Shown: piece by piece, positions 28,601 to 42,900 of the stretch
Layout: each line of letters starts with the position of its first letter
How positions within the stretch are numbered: position 1 is the first letter of the stretch
DNA from: Heliopora coerulea
Taxonomy: Eukaryota; Cnidaria; Anthozoa; Scleralcyonacea; Helioporidae
Assembly: GCA_030142905.1 (NCBI GenBank)
Contig: JASJOG010000033.1
Location: forward strand, 558,001-622,000
DNA length: 64,000 nucleotides
Direction: 5' to 3'
The notes under the pieces: generated by a model
Told to the model about the DNA's origin: nothing
What the model saw: the letters and a program-made list of their open reading frames with translations, nothing else
Databases searched by the model: none
Made by a program: the position numbers and the translations under genes

Positions 28601-31600
28601 AAGGTTTTTTTTTAACTTTAAAAGGTTTAAAAATAAAAAGTAATGTTGAAGATATTTATTTGTGTTTGTTGCTGTATACCTTTCTGGCTTCCAAGTGTCC
28701 ACCACTCAAATATTTCTTGCTACATTCTGGGGCTTCTTGCAGCTTGTGGAATTGATTTCTTTGAGGGCCAGTCCAGTCGGAAACAAGAAAACGATTTGGG
28801 TTGCAAAACACCTTCTACTTAACAAATTGCTTTCCTGTCTTTGTGCTGTGATAGAAACATGAACGACGTGGTATTTTTCCGGTTGAAATAGCGTCGTTCA
28901 TGTTTTTGTGACAGTACAGAGACACAAAAGCTATTTTCTATTTGTTTTATAAAATAACTAAGCTTTTTTTCCAGTTTCCGTGACGTCATCCATGTCTCTG
29001 TACTTTAATACAAAATTAAAATGAAGTCAGTCGTATCTCTGTACCCTGAGAGAAAATGAGGCTTGTCTAGTCAGAGTGTGCTTAGGGCGTGTGATATTTT
29101 ATAATAATCCTTGTTATCTGGGTAAGCCTGCTGTGGAGAATATTGGAGAAAACGTTTTCACAGTGTTGCATGAGCAGATAACTAGGACTGGCGAAGCGGT
29201 TCTGTTGATATTGCTGTCAATAAGTCACAGAAAATTGTTTAACCCATCACACTTGGGTAATTCTTGTGCAACTGCAATAACCTTTAAAACATTTCCGGGT
29301 GACATGAAACCTAATGATAGCGTAGTCAAGAGTATCAGATCACAATTAGTTAAATGCAAGTTCCTGACGTTGTTTAAATTTATTTATCTTTTAGGGTATC
29401 CCTGGTGTAACAGGACAAAGAGGACCGATTGGTCCTCCTGGTCCTCCTGGCACATTTCGTCGAGGTGTAGGCGTAAGTTGGTCTGGCATTTGGGTACCCA
29501 TATAGACATCTCTAGGTCTCTTGATTGGGAAGGGGACCGTTGAGGGATAAGCTTGGGGTCACAAGACTATTTTTCGCACAAAAACGATGCAAAACTGCGG
29601 TAAATGATATTTTACAATACAAGAGGCCTTTTTGTAATTGTGTTAAACGAAATAACTCAAACATGTCTAGAAGACCGCAAATGACGTTTGTTACCTACTT
29701 GTAGCATGAAGTCTTGCTTGATAACGAGGGAAATCAGGCTAATTTTCCTTGAGTCTGAAGATGGACGAGGGGCGAAATTATACTGAAACAAGATTCGTGT
29801 TCTCATGAGAGAATTTAAGGTTTTAAAATATGCGTTCAGTATTGCCTTCGTCAATCACAGGCAATTTTGGTGTAAACATACAATCTTAAGTAATAGTCGA
29901 TGAGCTCTAATCAGCAAGATTGCTTAACACTGTCATTTCTGTTCTGTCAACCCATCAGCGAAGTTTGTGAGTAATTCTATGTTGAATCCGATACACATTC
30001 CTTTATTTTCACGTTTTAAAAAACAGATCAGCGGTTTGTTTTATCTTCTTATTCACTTATTTTTTTGTCTTGATATGTATTTGTCCGGTCAGAATTCAGT
30101 CGGATGTGTCTTATGTCCAACTGCTATATCAAGCCCTCCTAGTGTACGTTGACTCCGTTTGTTGACTGAAAAATAAGGTGAAGTTGAGTCCGGTATGGCA
30201 TTACTTCTCTAGTATGATTCATGGTAGTATTTTGTTTGATTTCTCTTGTCAAACTGTCATGTGGCCCCATGCCGAAGATATTAGTAACGCAAAAGATAAT
30301 CAAATTCTTTGTAAAAATGGATAAAAGCTTCAATGTATGTAACTATGCCGTTGTTGAAACAAGAAAAAGTGCAGATGATCATTCATCAATAAAAAATTAA
30401 AAAAAAATTAACTTGTTTGTTTTTGGACACAAATGTAATGTACTTTCTTTACTTTACAGACAATAATTTACAGACCAGGGACACAAGTAAGTAAGATTTT
30501 GTAACTTCCATTTGGATGTACAATTCCCTTCGCTGTGGAATGTTTTTAAACCTTTTATAACACGGAACTTATCAGCAAGTACAAAACATTCTTTTCTGGC
30601 AAGATGTCGAAAACATAGTTGGCTAAAAGGTGTTGACTCTACAGTAATGTAGTATTTGTAAATGTATTTAACACACTGAGACAGCCAGGTTTTAAAAGAT
30701 TAGCCAAATAAACCAGTGAGATACAATTATTGACAACGGTAAAAGACAGATCATTAGCCCTAATGCTCTACTTCCATGCCTACTTCATGTTCACTTTTAA
30801 TTTTACAGGGTCCTCCTGGTCCCGATGGCCCCGATGGAGCGGACGGCAACAAAGTAAGTTATTTTTGTCAGAACTTCCACGTTATTTTCATGAATTTCTG
30901 GTCGCCAACCTATATAACTACCTTTCCTCAATTGTGTTTTGCTACTCATATTATTAGTCACTGATTTTACTAGTATATTCTCAGTATTTTGGCACTTTCT
31001 AAGAAAAAGTCATTTTGATGGCATCATAAAATTAATAAACACTTTAGCAAGGAAGATTATTACCCAGCAGATAGCTTTCAACAGAACCATAACACGAAAT
31101 AAATTTAAAATATTTTATTACTAACGTTTATTTACCGCGCATGACATCATCAGAGGGTGACAGAATTGCTGATAAGGACGCTAAAAAGGTGAGGCGATAA
31201 GAGTGAAAATGAAAATGAGTGTCAACACTAAGTGATGAAACACCATATGGTGAAAAAATAAGTTAGAAAACCGCTAAAGAAAATGATCACCTCACCTCTT
31301 TAGCGCCCTTATCAACAGTTCTGTTACCCTCTCACCTTTTCTTTATGTAACAGTTAAGCTATTTATGGATCCTTCACTTTTGTATAATTGTCACTCTGAT
31401 GATGTCACGCGCAGTAACGAAACGTTAGTAATAAAATATTTTAAATTTATTTCGTGTTATGGTTCTGTTCAAAGCTATCTGCTGGGTAGTAATATTTTTT
31501 AATAGAATTCGATTTCCGCCTGGTTCGTCAATTGCGACGATTTACTCTAATAAACACTTTAATTTTGCCAGTTACAAATACGACAAAAGTATTAAGGTAT

Positions 31601-33942
31601 ATTTCCTCCCTTCCCTTCCTTCGCTGCCCTTCCCTTCCCTTCCCTTCTCTTCTCTTCCTTTCCCTTCCCTTGCCTTTCCTTCTCTTCTCTTCTTTTCCCT
31701 TCTCTTCCCCTCTCTTCCCCTCTCTTCCCCTCTCTTCCCCTCTCTTCCCTTCTCTTCCCTTCTCTTCCCTTCTCTTCCCTTCTCTTCCCTTCTCTTCCCT
31801 TCTCTTCCCTTCTCTTCCCTTCTCTTCCCTTCTCTTCCCTTCTCTTCCCTTCTCTTCCCTTCTCTTCCCTTCTCTTCCCTTCTCTTCCCTTCTCTTCCCT
31901 TCTCTTCCCTTCTCTTCCCTTCTCTTCCCTTCTCTTCCCTTACCTTTCCCATCCCTTCTGTTCCTTTCCCTTCCCTTCTGTTCCTTTCCCTTTCTCACCC
32001 TTCCTTTCCCTTCCCTTTCCTTCCGTTCCTTTCCCTTCCGTTCCTTTCCTTTTCTCACCCATGCTTATCCTTCCCGCAGAAAAATGTGAAATCCAGCAGT
32101 CTGATTTATAAGTTCAGAAAAGAATCATCACAATGTTTGGCTGGCATCTGGGCACCTATGGCCAAAATAGGGGTCAGAAATTCGACTAAAAAACGTCCCT
32201 TTCGATGCGCGACGCTTTGTTTGAAACCCCTGGTTGCCCTTTACGGCCTTTTGTCTGTGATCTGAACAAACCCGGTGTGCCACACATACACTTGCTTACT
32301 AATGCATAGTAACATTTATATAGAATTAACCCTGGTCGAAACCGATGAGGTGACCTTACTGCAAATTGTCCAAATGATAGATATTACTTGGGTCGAACAA
32401 GTGCCATACAGTGTATGATGATTAGCGCTTGTAAACTCGAGAAACTCTGTACTTTCAATTTCAACTACTTTCTTCAATATATAATAATTTCCTTATACTT
32501 AACCCTTTAGCGGTCAAATTTTTCCAAAGAAACTGCTAATTATGCATTCTATTCAAAATCCTTTTGAAAATCTATTGAAATTTGTTCATGCATCCAATTT
32601 CCATACATCAGATTGTACAGATATGTCTGATCACCCGTTAAAGGGTTAATATCCAATAACAAAATTACTCGCACGTCCCGTACTGGGTTGAAGACCAGGA
32701 GATTATGCCCCCGAAAATTTGCTTAAACATCTTGGAAGTTAGAGCTTAAAAAACATTCACACAAATCCCATTTGCCCAGTCGTGAAATCCTTTTGACTTC
32801 CTACTTTTAGCTCTTCGGTATAGACCCAGGGCCGCTGCGAAGAAAACCGACGGAGGGGCTTGTCAAGGAAAGATTTACCCGATTTTCTAATTTTGTTATT
32901 TACCTGAAAATATTTCCCATTTATCTGGAGCAAAACCAGGGGGTGGGGGTTCACCATCCCTGTCCCTTCTGTGGGAGGTCTTATGTGTGTCCTGTTAACG
33001 GCAGTTTTTTCCGTCATTCACCAAAGCCACGTAGATCTACTGCACTCGAAATTATCAAAATCACCTCGGTGGTGCCTTGATATCCCCCCTTGGATCCCCA
33101 CCCTTCAAAATTCATGGTTTCACCCCATTAGATCACAAGGTTCCTGTTTTCAAAATATCTGAAACTGGAAATTTATGTGGAATAGTATTCCAATGGCATT
33201 CTCGGACTCAAACAACACCCAAAGGTCCTTTGTCTTTTGAAACACTTTATGACTTCTCCTTCCGTTCACATTTAGTTGCCAAATCAATTGTTTTGTAGTT
33301 CACCTCAATGTTAGTTTGAATCAGCCAATCATTTACCTAAATTTCATTACCAATAAATATAGGGGGGTGTTGCACTCCCTACGACCTTTGCTTCCGATGG
33401 TCCTATATGGACCCGACTAGACTTTGATGAATTCTTCCGGCATAATTTCAAGCACAATTCACTGCTTGCCGCTGTGAGCATTATGCCAACGTAATACTAC
33501 ATTTTCGAGCAGAATTTGAACAGAATACGGGAAAAAGTCGGTAACTAAAAAAATATTCAACGCAGTTGAAAGAAAAATTAAGAAAAATGATAATTAATCC
33601 AGAACAATTCCGAAACAGTTCGCATGGGTTTTGCTAAAAAGTGCCCGCATCACGTAACTCAGCGGCATAACAAAAATATACATGTAATTCCAATGCATAG
33701 AATTACTGTCATAGACTTAGAGGGTGTTCCTTTTTTGGGGACGTTGTCAACAAAAACTTCCCCATATCGTTGAAAGTAAGCCGCATATAAAAACAGCTTT
33801 CACTTGAATTTTGCTGCACAATGAATGCTGTGTAGCATAATACCGAGCACAATTTGTGCAGAATTTTATTGCCCGAGCGTAATTTACACGGCCCTTTGAA
33901 AAGCAGACTATCTGAAAGGCTAGCGTGTTAAAATAACATTAA

Positions 33943-33988
<46 letters not shown>

Positions 33989-36900
33989 CAAATTATTGAC
34001 ATGGCAGTTCCCTGTGATAGCAACATTTCGACTAAAGAATATGATAAACTTCAGAAATATAAAGATCTGGAAATTGAGATCACCAGGATGTGGCATCTAA
34101 ACACAACGATACCAGTCATCATGGTCGCACTAGGAATGATCCGAAAGGGAACTAGTAGGAATGTTGAGAGAATTCCGGGAAATAGCAAGCTCCAAGAACT
34201 GCAGAAGATTACTCTCATTGGTACTGCACATATACTTAGAAAAACATTATGTATAAGAACATGAAAATTGGTCCAACTAGAAAATAGACTTCTAGAGCCC
34301 TCTCACTCTTGGACCCCGGTGGGAACCCGGTGTTTGGACAAGTATACATACAGTCAAATATATGAATAATAATAATGATAATAATGATAATAGTAATTTT
34401 GAACATAATACGCGATTCTTAAGAGCTTTGCCGACAGGCATAATACGCCAATTTATGAACATAATGTATCCAAGCCAAGACCCGATTCATCTTGAGGAGC
34501 AGTTTTGAACACATAATCACGAACTGCAAAATCCAAACAACTTGCATCAAAAAACTGACGTCACCAAAGGTACTAAAATAGAAAAGTGTAACAATTTCTT
34601 TTAACTCTTCGCCAAACCATGGGGTCGCATATGACCGTTTGTTTTTCGGCTTTTGATCCGTAAAAGATAAACAAATCATATGACCAAGGACAAATTTGTT
34701 TCTTATAAAGCGAGGAAAAGGAATCCGCCGTCTCTGCTCCTCCCCCTCCCCCTCAAGAGGACAATGAATTCACGCGAGAAGAAGCTCTGCAGGGTCCCAT
34801 CCTTGCCGGTCCACCCGTTACTTTCTCGTGTTTTGATTCGGTAGTCAAACACTTGAACCAGTACATCAACTACTAGCCACAGTTTGAGGAAGACCTGTTG
34901 ACTTTCCGCTGTGACAAAAATATATGAAACGCTGTTATTATTGCAGCCCGTACAAACTCGAGTTTCAAAAGCCGTTTTCGTCGTCGGCCATTTGTTTGAA
35001 ATAAGGTATTTTCTCTGAGCTGCCAAAGATACGATTTGTGATCGCTGTTTCTAATTTCCTCTTGACAGGGAACAAAAGGTGAATCTGGACAAGAAGGACA
35101 TCCCGGACGTAGAGGTCCTCCTGTAAGTACATCGCTTGTACTATATGTTGTTTTAAGGCAGTGCCGAGTTACAAGTCGCGCAATCCAAGCAACTAAAAAA
35201 TATTTAGTCAGGCAACAAGTACTCCAAAAAGATACACTCCAGAAAGATAAACAGGAAGCTTGCACCGTGGTCTTGGAAGTCGGAAAATGTAGATTCTTTT
35301 GCCTCAGTTGTAGAATCCGACCTCAAAGACGTTGAGAGAACGGACGCTACGACAGATTCGGCAATTCTTGGTGGCTCATCCTTTATCATGTCGAAATATT
35401 TGTAAATTGTCATAAAGTTTGATATTTCCTCACGAAAACTTATCATTCTGACTTCACCAAACTTAACAGTTTTTGTGACCGAAATTCAATCCCTTCACTC
35501 CCAAAACATGCCATGTATATCAGAGGCGTAAATAATACCAATGCGAAGTCCAAAGAACAAGAAAAGAATCGTTTAAATACTTAATCTGTAATTGGAGGAA
35601 CTTCATGTTTAAGACATCATTATAAGGTTAGGAATTCAATCACGCCAGTGGTTAAAATCAAGAAATTTGGACATTTGTAAAAGCTCATGACCTTGGAAGT
35701 CTTTGATGTTATAAAAAATAAAAGAAAAAACAAGAAAAAAAGGCTCTTAGTAAAAAAAAAGCAGTAGATTTAAGTAGTTTGGTTTCGTTGATTACAAATA
35801 ATTATACTTCAGAGGGGACAGGTGCGAAAGTAGAGTAGGGCTATACCAATAAAAAGTAAACGCGCCGATACAGATACTTTCAATTTAGGTCTCGGTAATA
35901 TCTATACCAATCCGTATAATGCTAGATGACGTAGTTCTAAAGATTTCATAAATTCCCTTTAAAACTTCCAAATGAGGAAAAAAATCCCCGCAGTATTTCT
36001 TTAACCCTTTAAAAGTTGAATTCGTTTTCTTTTGATCATTGTTCTTCTACTGTTTTCGCTTTGTTCACCAAAAATTTCTTTTGTACTTAGTGTCGTGTAT
36101 ACAGGACAATGACCCATAAAGGGTTAAAAACTTAAAACGCCCGCTTTTTTACGCTTTTCTAAAGTCTCGCAACATCCCGCGTATTTGTTTCTTAAATTGT
36201 GAACAGTTCTGTCGAAAAGTCAGGAGGTCAGTGGTCGCTATCATTAGCAGGAAGACCTAAAATTTCAGTGCTAACACTATTCTTTTTGGGGAGTCAAGTT
36301 CAAGAAAAGTAACAACGTATCCTCAGCTGATGTCATATGCTTCACAGAAATAGATTTTTATCTCGAATCTCATTAGAATTTGAAACGTCGAACTCGCTTT
36401 TTGGAAAAAAGTTACCTCAAGTCTAAGAAAACTATAGCCATGGAAACTAAGACGCTGAATTAGAATATCTGTGATGTTTGTTTCGATATAACCAAGTGAA
36501 ATGCAATTTTCTGGTGACCTCATACGTTGAATACGTTGAATACGGTGTCGCAATTCTCGCGTTGCTAAGGGAGTAACATGCCAAATATGAAGATTTTATA
36601 TATATTTTTCAACAGGAATATATGAACATTAGGTGATGGTGGAAAACCTCACCAAAAAATTGTGAGTTTGAATATGACCTTACTTTGACTTTGATTTTTT
36701 ATAATGTAGGGTGACCCTGGAGCAAAGGGTGCCGGTGGAGAATCAGGAGCACCAGGACTAGCGGTAAATACACATTGTACAGAGTTCATATATATACTAC
36801 ATAGAAAATGTCTTAATATTCCAACTGTTACCTAGCCCCGTATTTACATTTAAACATTGTCTAGCACAAAATACCTTAGCAGATACCAATAATTAACTTT

Positions 36901-39900
36901 TGTTTGTTTGTGTTGTTTTTGTTTTTTGTTTTTTTTTTTAAATCGTTTATCTAAGATTACTCTAAGGCTGAAATGAAAAATTATTTGTTTCAAAGTGATA
37001 AGTCTCTACCAACATGAACAAGGTTTCTTGGCCGCCCCGTAGCCAGACTTTCGTGATAAGCGGCATTAGCATATACCTGGAAGTGGAATAGTGTTTTTCG
37101 CGCAATTTAATTGGTTCCTCAATCTCGGAATATCCTGTATTAGCATATACCACCCAGGTGAATAGTGTTTTTTGCGCAATCTGATTGGTTTGTCTATCTC
37201 GGAAGATCCTGCACTATTCACCTCCGAGCAAAACAAGATGGCGTCCAGCTTTCTTTCAGCTACGGAAGAGGGAGATTGTTTTGAAATAAACTAAGCCGCC
37301 ATGCCAGACAATACCAAAAAGTAACAAAATTTGGCAATAAGACACCCAAGAATGTGTATTTCCGTAACAGTTTAGCGATTACTACACTTAAAGTGTGTTT
37401 CAAAATGTTTTGTTTACAAACGACGAGCGAGCGACAAGCCGACATTCCGTAAAATTGTCTTAAAAATTTAAAGAAGTGTGTGAAAACAATTATGCGAGGT
37501 AGATGCTAAAACAATTAGTCACCTCAGTGTCGGGAAATAGTGTCCACAATATCCACCGCTATCCACCTCCACTTCGGTGAATAACTGTTTACTATTCACC
37601 TCCCGAGCAAAACAAGATGGCGTCCCGTTTTGTTTAAGTTACGGAAGAAGAACTTTTTTTAAATAAGCGAAGTCGACGTGCCATTTAGTACCAGAAAAGC
37701 AACTCAATTTGGCAATAGAGTATTCAAAGATATATATTTCTTTTACCGTTTGGCGATAAATGCACTCAGGATGTGTTTAAAATGTTTTGTTTACAGATAA
37801 TGAGTGGGCGACAAGCCGACTGAGTTCGGTAAAATTGTTTCAAAAATCTAAAAAAAAATATGTGAAAACAATTAGGTGAGGTATATGCTCTGGGCTACAT
37901 CACACCAAATTTTGAACGTTTACGATGACCAAAAGAAATATTTCGTACATTTTCATATATTTTCCATGTAATATTTTCATTTTTCCTATATTAAGAGCGA
38001 TTGTCAGTAAATATCGAGAATCGCATGACAATTGTGAAAAATCGAATTTCTTTTTATTTTGCTGAATGATGCCCGAAGTTGAACTAATTCAGGATCTAAT
38101 ACTAAAAAGTACCAGGAGTTAATATTTACAGAGGATTTTACGAAAGTCGAAAATTCTGGTGAATTGTGATTTCCGGCCTGCTTAGAAGGCCGTTTTCTTA
38201 ACTTTAAGCTAATGTTACACGGTATGATTTTTCAGGCCACTTATGTCGCGACAAAAAATCGTTACAAGTTGCGTAGCAATATATAGCGTGTAACCCCCCT
38301 CATGCAACTGATTTTCTAAAATCACAAGTCGCACGAGAGGTATGCAACTTGTGTCGCGAAAAAAAATTGTTGTAAGTTGCATGAAGGGTGTTACACGAAG
38401 CGAACGTCACCCAACTTGTCGAAATGTGCTACCAAAAATAGAACTTGATTCTGCTTCTCGTGCCACTTGCGATTTTAAAAAGTCAGTTGCATGAAGGGGT
38501 GTTACGCGCTATAAGTTGCTATGCAACTTGCAATAATTTTTTGTCGCGACATAAGTTGCATGCAGTGCCGTCGCTAGACCTCCGAGGACGGGGGGGTTTG
38601 CAAGTTGTGATTTTGCCGAGTTAATTTTAATAGTTGCAAAAATTGCGCAATGTCTACGTAAACGTGTATTATTGTATCAGCCTTTGTTTACCATTTTGAT
38701 TTGAATTGACTGCTGCAAAGACAACAGTCAATGTTTCAATGTTTTGTCCTTGGCAACCTTTCGTTCTGAGAGTAAATAATTGCCGCATTAAGTATCTTAA
38801 TTGCACGAGTAAATCATTACAAAAGTTGAACATAAGACCTAAAGATACTTACCTATGGAACGTCCGTGTCCAATTCCGCAAAACAATAACTGTGAATTTG
38901 AGCACTTTAAGAAAACACTTTGACAAAACCAAATCGACGAACTCGAAATGACTGTTTGGGTCGTTCCCGTCCTGCTTCTTCCACGATTCGACTTCCCCTT
39001 TTCCGTGGCCAAATATGACTGCTGACCATTGAAACTTCTGATCGAAACAATCATTTTTTACTTAATTCATGCACTTCTCGACAAAATTGACTACCTAATC
39101 GTCGGATTAAACGAGAAATGTAAAATATCATTTTGGTACTGGAATTATATCACTGGAAAACTGGAAAATATCATTTTGGTACTGACATTGGGAATTTAGC
39201 TTCAGCGTTTTTTTAAAGTGACCTTAATTTTGCCGACTGCAAGCCCTACTCTGCCTACTCAAGAACGAATGGGCGGGTGTCCCATCCCCCGACACCCCCT
39301 TTGGCTACGGCCCTGGGTGTATGAAAAATCACACCCATACTGAGAACGCACAAAAAGTCTTAGAGACATCAAGAGATAAAGGTCTATTGTGTTTGCAATT
39401 GCGACCAAGCTGAGGCGATGGGATTTATTATGGATTGCCTCGTAGCTCATGAACAAAGAGGCGGTTGCAAAAGTAGTTGTAACTAGTTATTTCCCGGCGG
39501 AAATAGAACATTGTTAGTTGTGCCGTAGATGACAGTTTGAAATATACTCCATATGACAGCCTTAAGGGCTGTTTACACTTGGAGTATGTATTTAACTGAC
39601 GAGAGCGTCGAGGACAAACTGCAGCGAATCATAAGTGGATATTTTGCTGCATAGACTGTCATGAGTTTATCACATACACCAGGATGACAATCGCAACGTG
39701 CAAAATCGCATTTGTAAACGGTCCTTTACAATATATTATACTACTGCGGATGTATGAGTTTTCCAAAATGGAAACTTCGCCGTTCGAAACAGCAGTAAAT
39801 AAGCTTCCTTATCATGCTGTTTTTATTTACTTGTGTTACGTACCAGGTCATATTCGAGGCAGTCAAAGTTGACCTTCATTTTGACCATCTTTGGGATGAA

Positions 39901-42900
39901 TAAAGTACTCGTTAATGAAATGGCTCGTAAAAGCGGTCTAAAATAAAATTTTGAAATTATTTTTATTTTGTCTTAAACGGGTATGCTCTCCTAATATTTG
40001 TGCCAAATTTGATGTCTCTTAGACTTTTTTTTTCGCTCTCAGTATCTTTCTAACGTTTAGCAAGAGAACGGCCATCTAAGCACGCCTGAAATGACCATTC
40101 AGCAGAATTTTCGATTTTCGTAAAATTCTCCGTGAATATAAATTCTTGGAACTTTTTAATTTTTAGATCCTGAATTAGTTCAACTTCGGACATAATTCAG
40201 CAAAACGAAAAGAAATTCGATTTTTCACAACCGTCATGCGATTCTCGATATTTACGGACAATCCCTCTTACTGCCTAACTATTTGGTCCAGCAATAATTT
40301 TACGACGATGAACAACTTTACAGTCAAAAATGATTTTACGATCGAAGAAGAAACTTTCCACTAAACAGTGGGTGCCGGGTACCTGCGGGCCCGGGGTCAG
40401 AACCCCCCGACAACTTTTGAAAATATGGTTTAAAATAAATGGATTCATTTCACCGAATCACCGGTAGCTAATAGTGTGCACACTACGATTCTAAATTTTA
40501 CTGAATGATGCTCAATGATATTGCTTAAGGAAAAAAAAATCAGTAGAGGTTTTCTTGTCACATATTTAATACTTTTCGAGTGCCGTGCGGAAGGGTCCGC
40601 TTTGGCGTGAGTGCCTGGCATTACTGCCCAGCGCCGCCCATCATGGGCAGAACCCTGACTAAACAGTTACAAATCCAGATTATTCTAAGAGATTAAAAAA
40701 ATAGATTCAATTTTGCGGTCGTTCTTTCTGTTGAATGCTCCGATGACGTGAAAACGTCGTAAGGAAAAAAATACGACCATGAGACGATAGTCGAATGACA
40801 CTGATGTTGTTATCACGTTGTGCCCTCTTCTGTGCTTCTAAGACTGAAGAGACAAAGACAAAAAGAAAACCTACTTGTTTTGTAGAATAAATCGTAGGGT
40901 AAAAGTATTCATAAGTTTGATTAAAAGCTTGCGGAGAATTTTTAAAGCAAGGAAATTATTCCCCAAAAAGACATTGATCTGACATGATCCATGTTTTGTA
41001 CAAATGAAGCAACGTCGTTCGGTCATATCACACAGAGTTGGGAGTTTTTCACTGTTTTAGTGGTGCTGTCTGTGCGTCTGTCATTTGATAGATAATAAGT
41101 GATGACCAATGTATGTAAGAAACACCGATAGTCATTTAGTTTTTCAGGCTGCGCAGGGAATGATAGATACTAAGTTCGAAAACTGCGCGTGGTAACGCGA
41201 TTTCAGGGAGTTGCAAAGATAGCTAATAAAGGACTTTCGATGTATAATTTTCATTTTATAAATAACATAGTAATATATCCCACACAAGAGAGATTGTTCG
41301 ATCCTGAGATCAAATAGGGAGAAGAGCGTCTGAAAAATCAGGCGAAGCCGAGTTTTTATATATCTCTTTCACGGTGTTCGATCGAGGAGTCGAACTCTCT
41401 CACGAGTGTTGGATATAATTTCTCAAGTGAACCAACACTAAAGGAGAAAACTGAGGTAAAAGGTGGTTTAATTTGTGCAAGGCTAGGTTATCATTTACCC
41501 GTGTTTTCCTCGTGAATTATTCTATTTATTTATTTATTTTTCTAAATTTATTTATTTATTTACTTATTTGTTTATTTATTTATTTGTTTATTTGTCAGTT
41601 TATTTATTTTTTATTTATTTTTTCAAAAACGGTATCCCTCTAGAATGCAAGCATCTCTTTTTCTAGGAGCCGTATCCTACGTATATTTGTATTTATCTCA
41701 AACAATACTATTTGTACAATCTTCTATGTAAAATATAATGTAATCAAATGAAACACGCCTATATTTACAATTATATGTATTAAAAAAATATTCGTATTTA
41801 CAATACTAAAAACGGAACTTCAAATTTGCAGTCATCACTCCATATTGGTATCTCTACCTTTGATTCATAAGTATAAGAAGGCATATCAAAAATGTTTTGG
41901 AAGAATTCTTTAGCAATTTCAAAATTTAATGAATGGCCGTCATAGTGTGGTATAATCGTTCTCGCGGAACTTTGGAACCTTTTTTGAGTGTGTACTCATT
42001 GAGTGATTTTTAGTTGCTATAGACTTGGGGACGTCATTGTAATTTCTGTTTTTACATGGCATGACATAGTCAGACTTACTTATGATAGGTCCTGTTGTTT
42101 CTACCATACCAAATTTCCATTTTCAGTAATTAGTGCACATACATTACAGCCATTGTGTCGTTTAATTCTGGGCGAGGAAATTTACCATTAATTTGGCAAT
42201 CTTTGAAGCCGAATCAGTTCATCGAAAATGTCACCGCGCTCTAAATTCTGAGTCATTTGATTATCTCCTCCCCGGCAGGATCAGTCATCTGTTATTTTAC
42301 TCAGGCTAACGCCAGACGATTGTCTCTCTTCAAGAGAAGAAATCTTGCTGGGAAAGGGAAACCTATCTCAAACTAGATTTTGGAAAAAAAAATGCGAGGC
42401 GTCTGTCTTGGTTTCCGTCGATGTGGCTGCAGGTCTGCATACATGTCACCGAAGACAGTGGCAAAATATTTTCATCAAACTGCGTAAAATAGGCGTCAAT
42501 AAGTTGCGCCAGGCAAGGGTATGGCTCCTAGCTGTATTTAGAAGAGGGCCTGGTATCCCTACTTTTTAGATATATGTATTAGACGTCTAAAAATATTTGG
42601 TGCCAGATGTGTCCCATCCTTACAATGACGTGGAAAACCAGGATTTAATGACACTAACTTTGTAGATTTTTCACTTTTTTTGCCTGACTTGATCACCTGC
42701 TCTTGATAAACCATTTGTACAGGATCAAAATTCTAAAACCAGTTTGGTCATGGTTATGGCATGTGTGCCATAAGCGCGTTTCAACTTGGCCCCCACTTTT
42801 CTTCTCATGGAACGCCCGTGCTCAGTAATATATTTTATTTTTTAGGGTCCAAAGGGCGCAGATGGTTACCCAGGACAACGTGGACAAAGTGGACCTGCGG

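Larger units (their letters stand above)
25914..29394. other. Remainder of collagen intron 4
   Basis: Contains the AACAAT microsatellite, a G-run repeat (27744-27930) and related AT-rich segments near 26530 and 27430 (both with GGCCAATAA and AGTTAGCT motifs). No exon or gene was recognised. Confidence 0.5.
37992..40270. mobile_element. 2.3-kb element with about 209-bp terminal inverted repeats
   Basis: 37992-38200 and 40061-40270 are inverted copies, both beginning TAAGAG and sharing ATATCGAGAATCGCATGAC. No target duplication was found. The interior has no transposase but contains at least two other elements (38234-38561 and 38563-39315). Confidence 0.8.

Noticed and set aside
29076..29543. 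155-codon frame containing collagen exon 5 sequence
   Set aside because: It reads exon 5 in the wrong frame and runs into introns on both sides.
31459..32265. 268-, 185-, 176- and 126-codon open frames rich in Pro/Ser/Phe or Lys/Glu/Arg/Gly
   Set aside because: All are frames through the 10-bp polypyrimidine minisatellite; stops are absent because the unit contains none.
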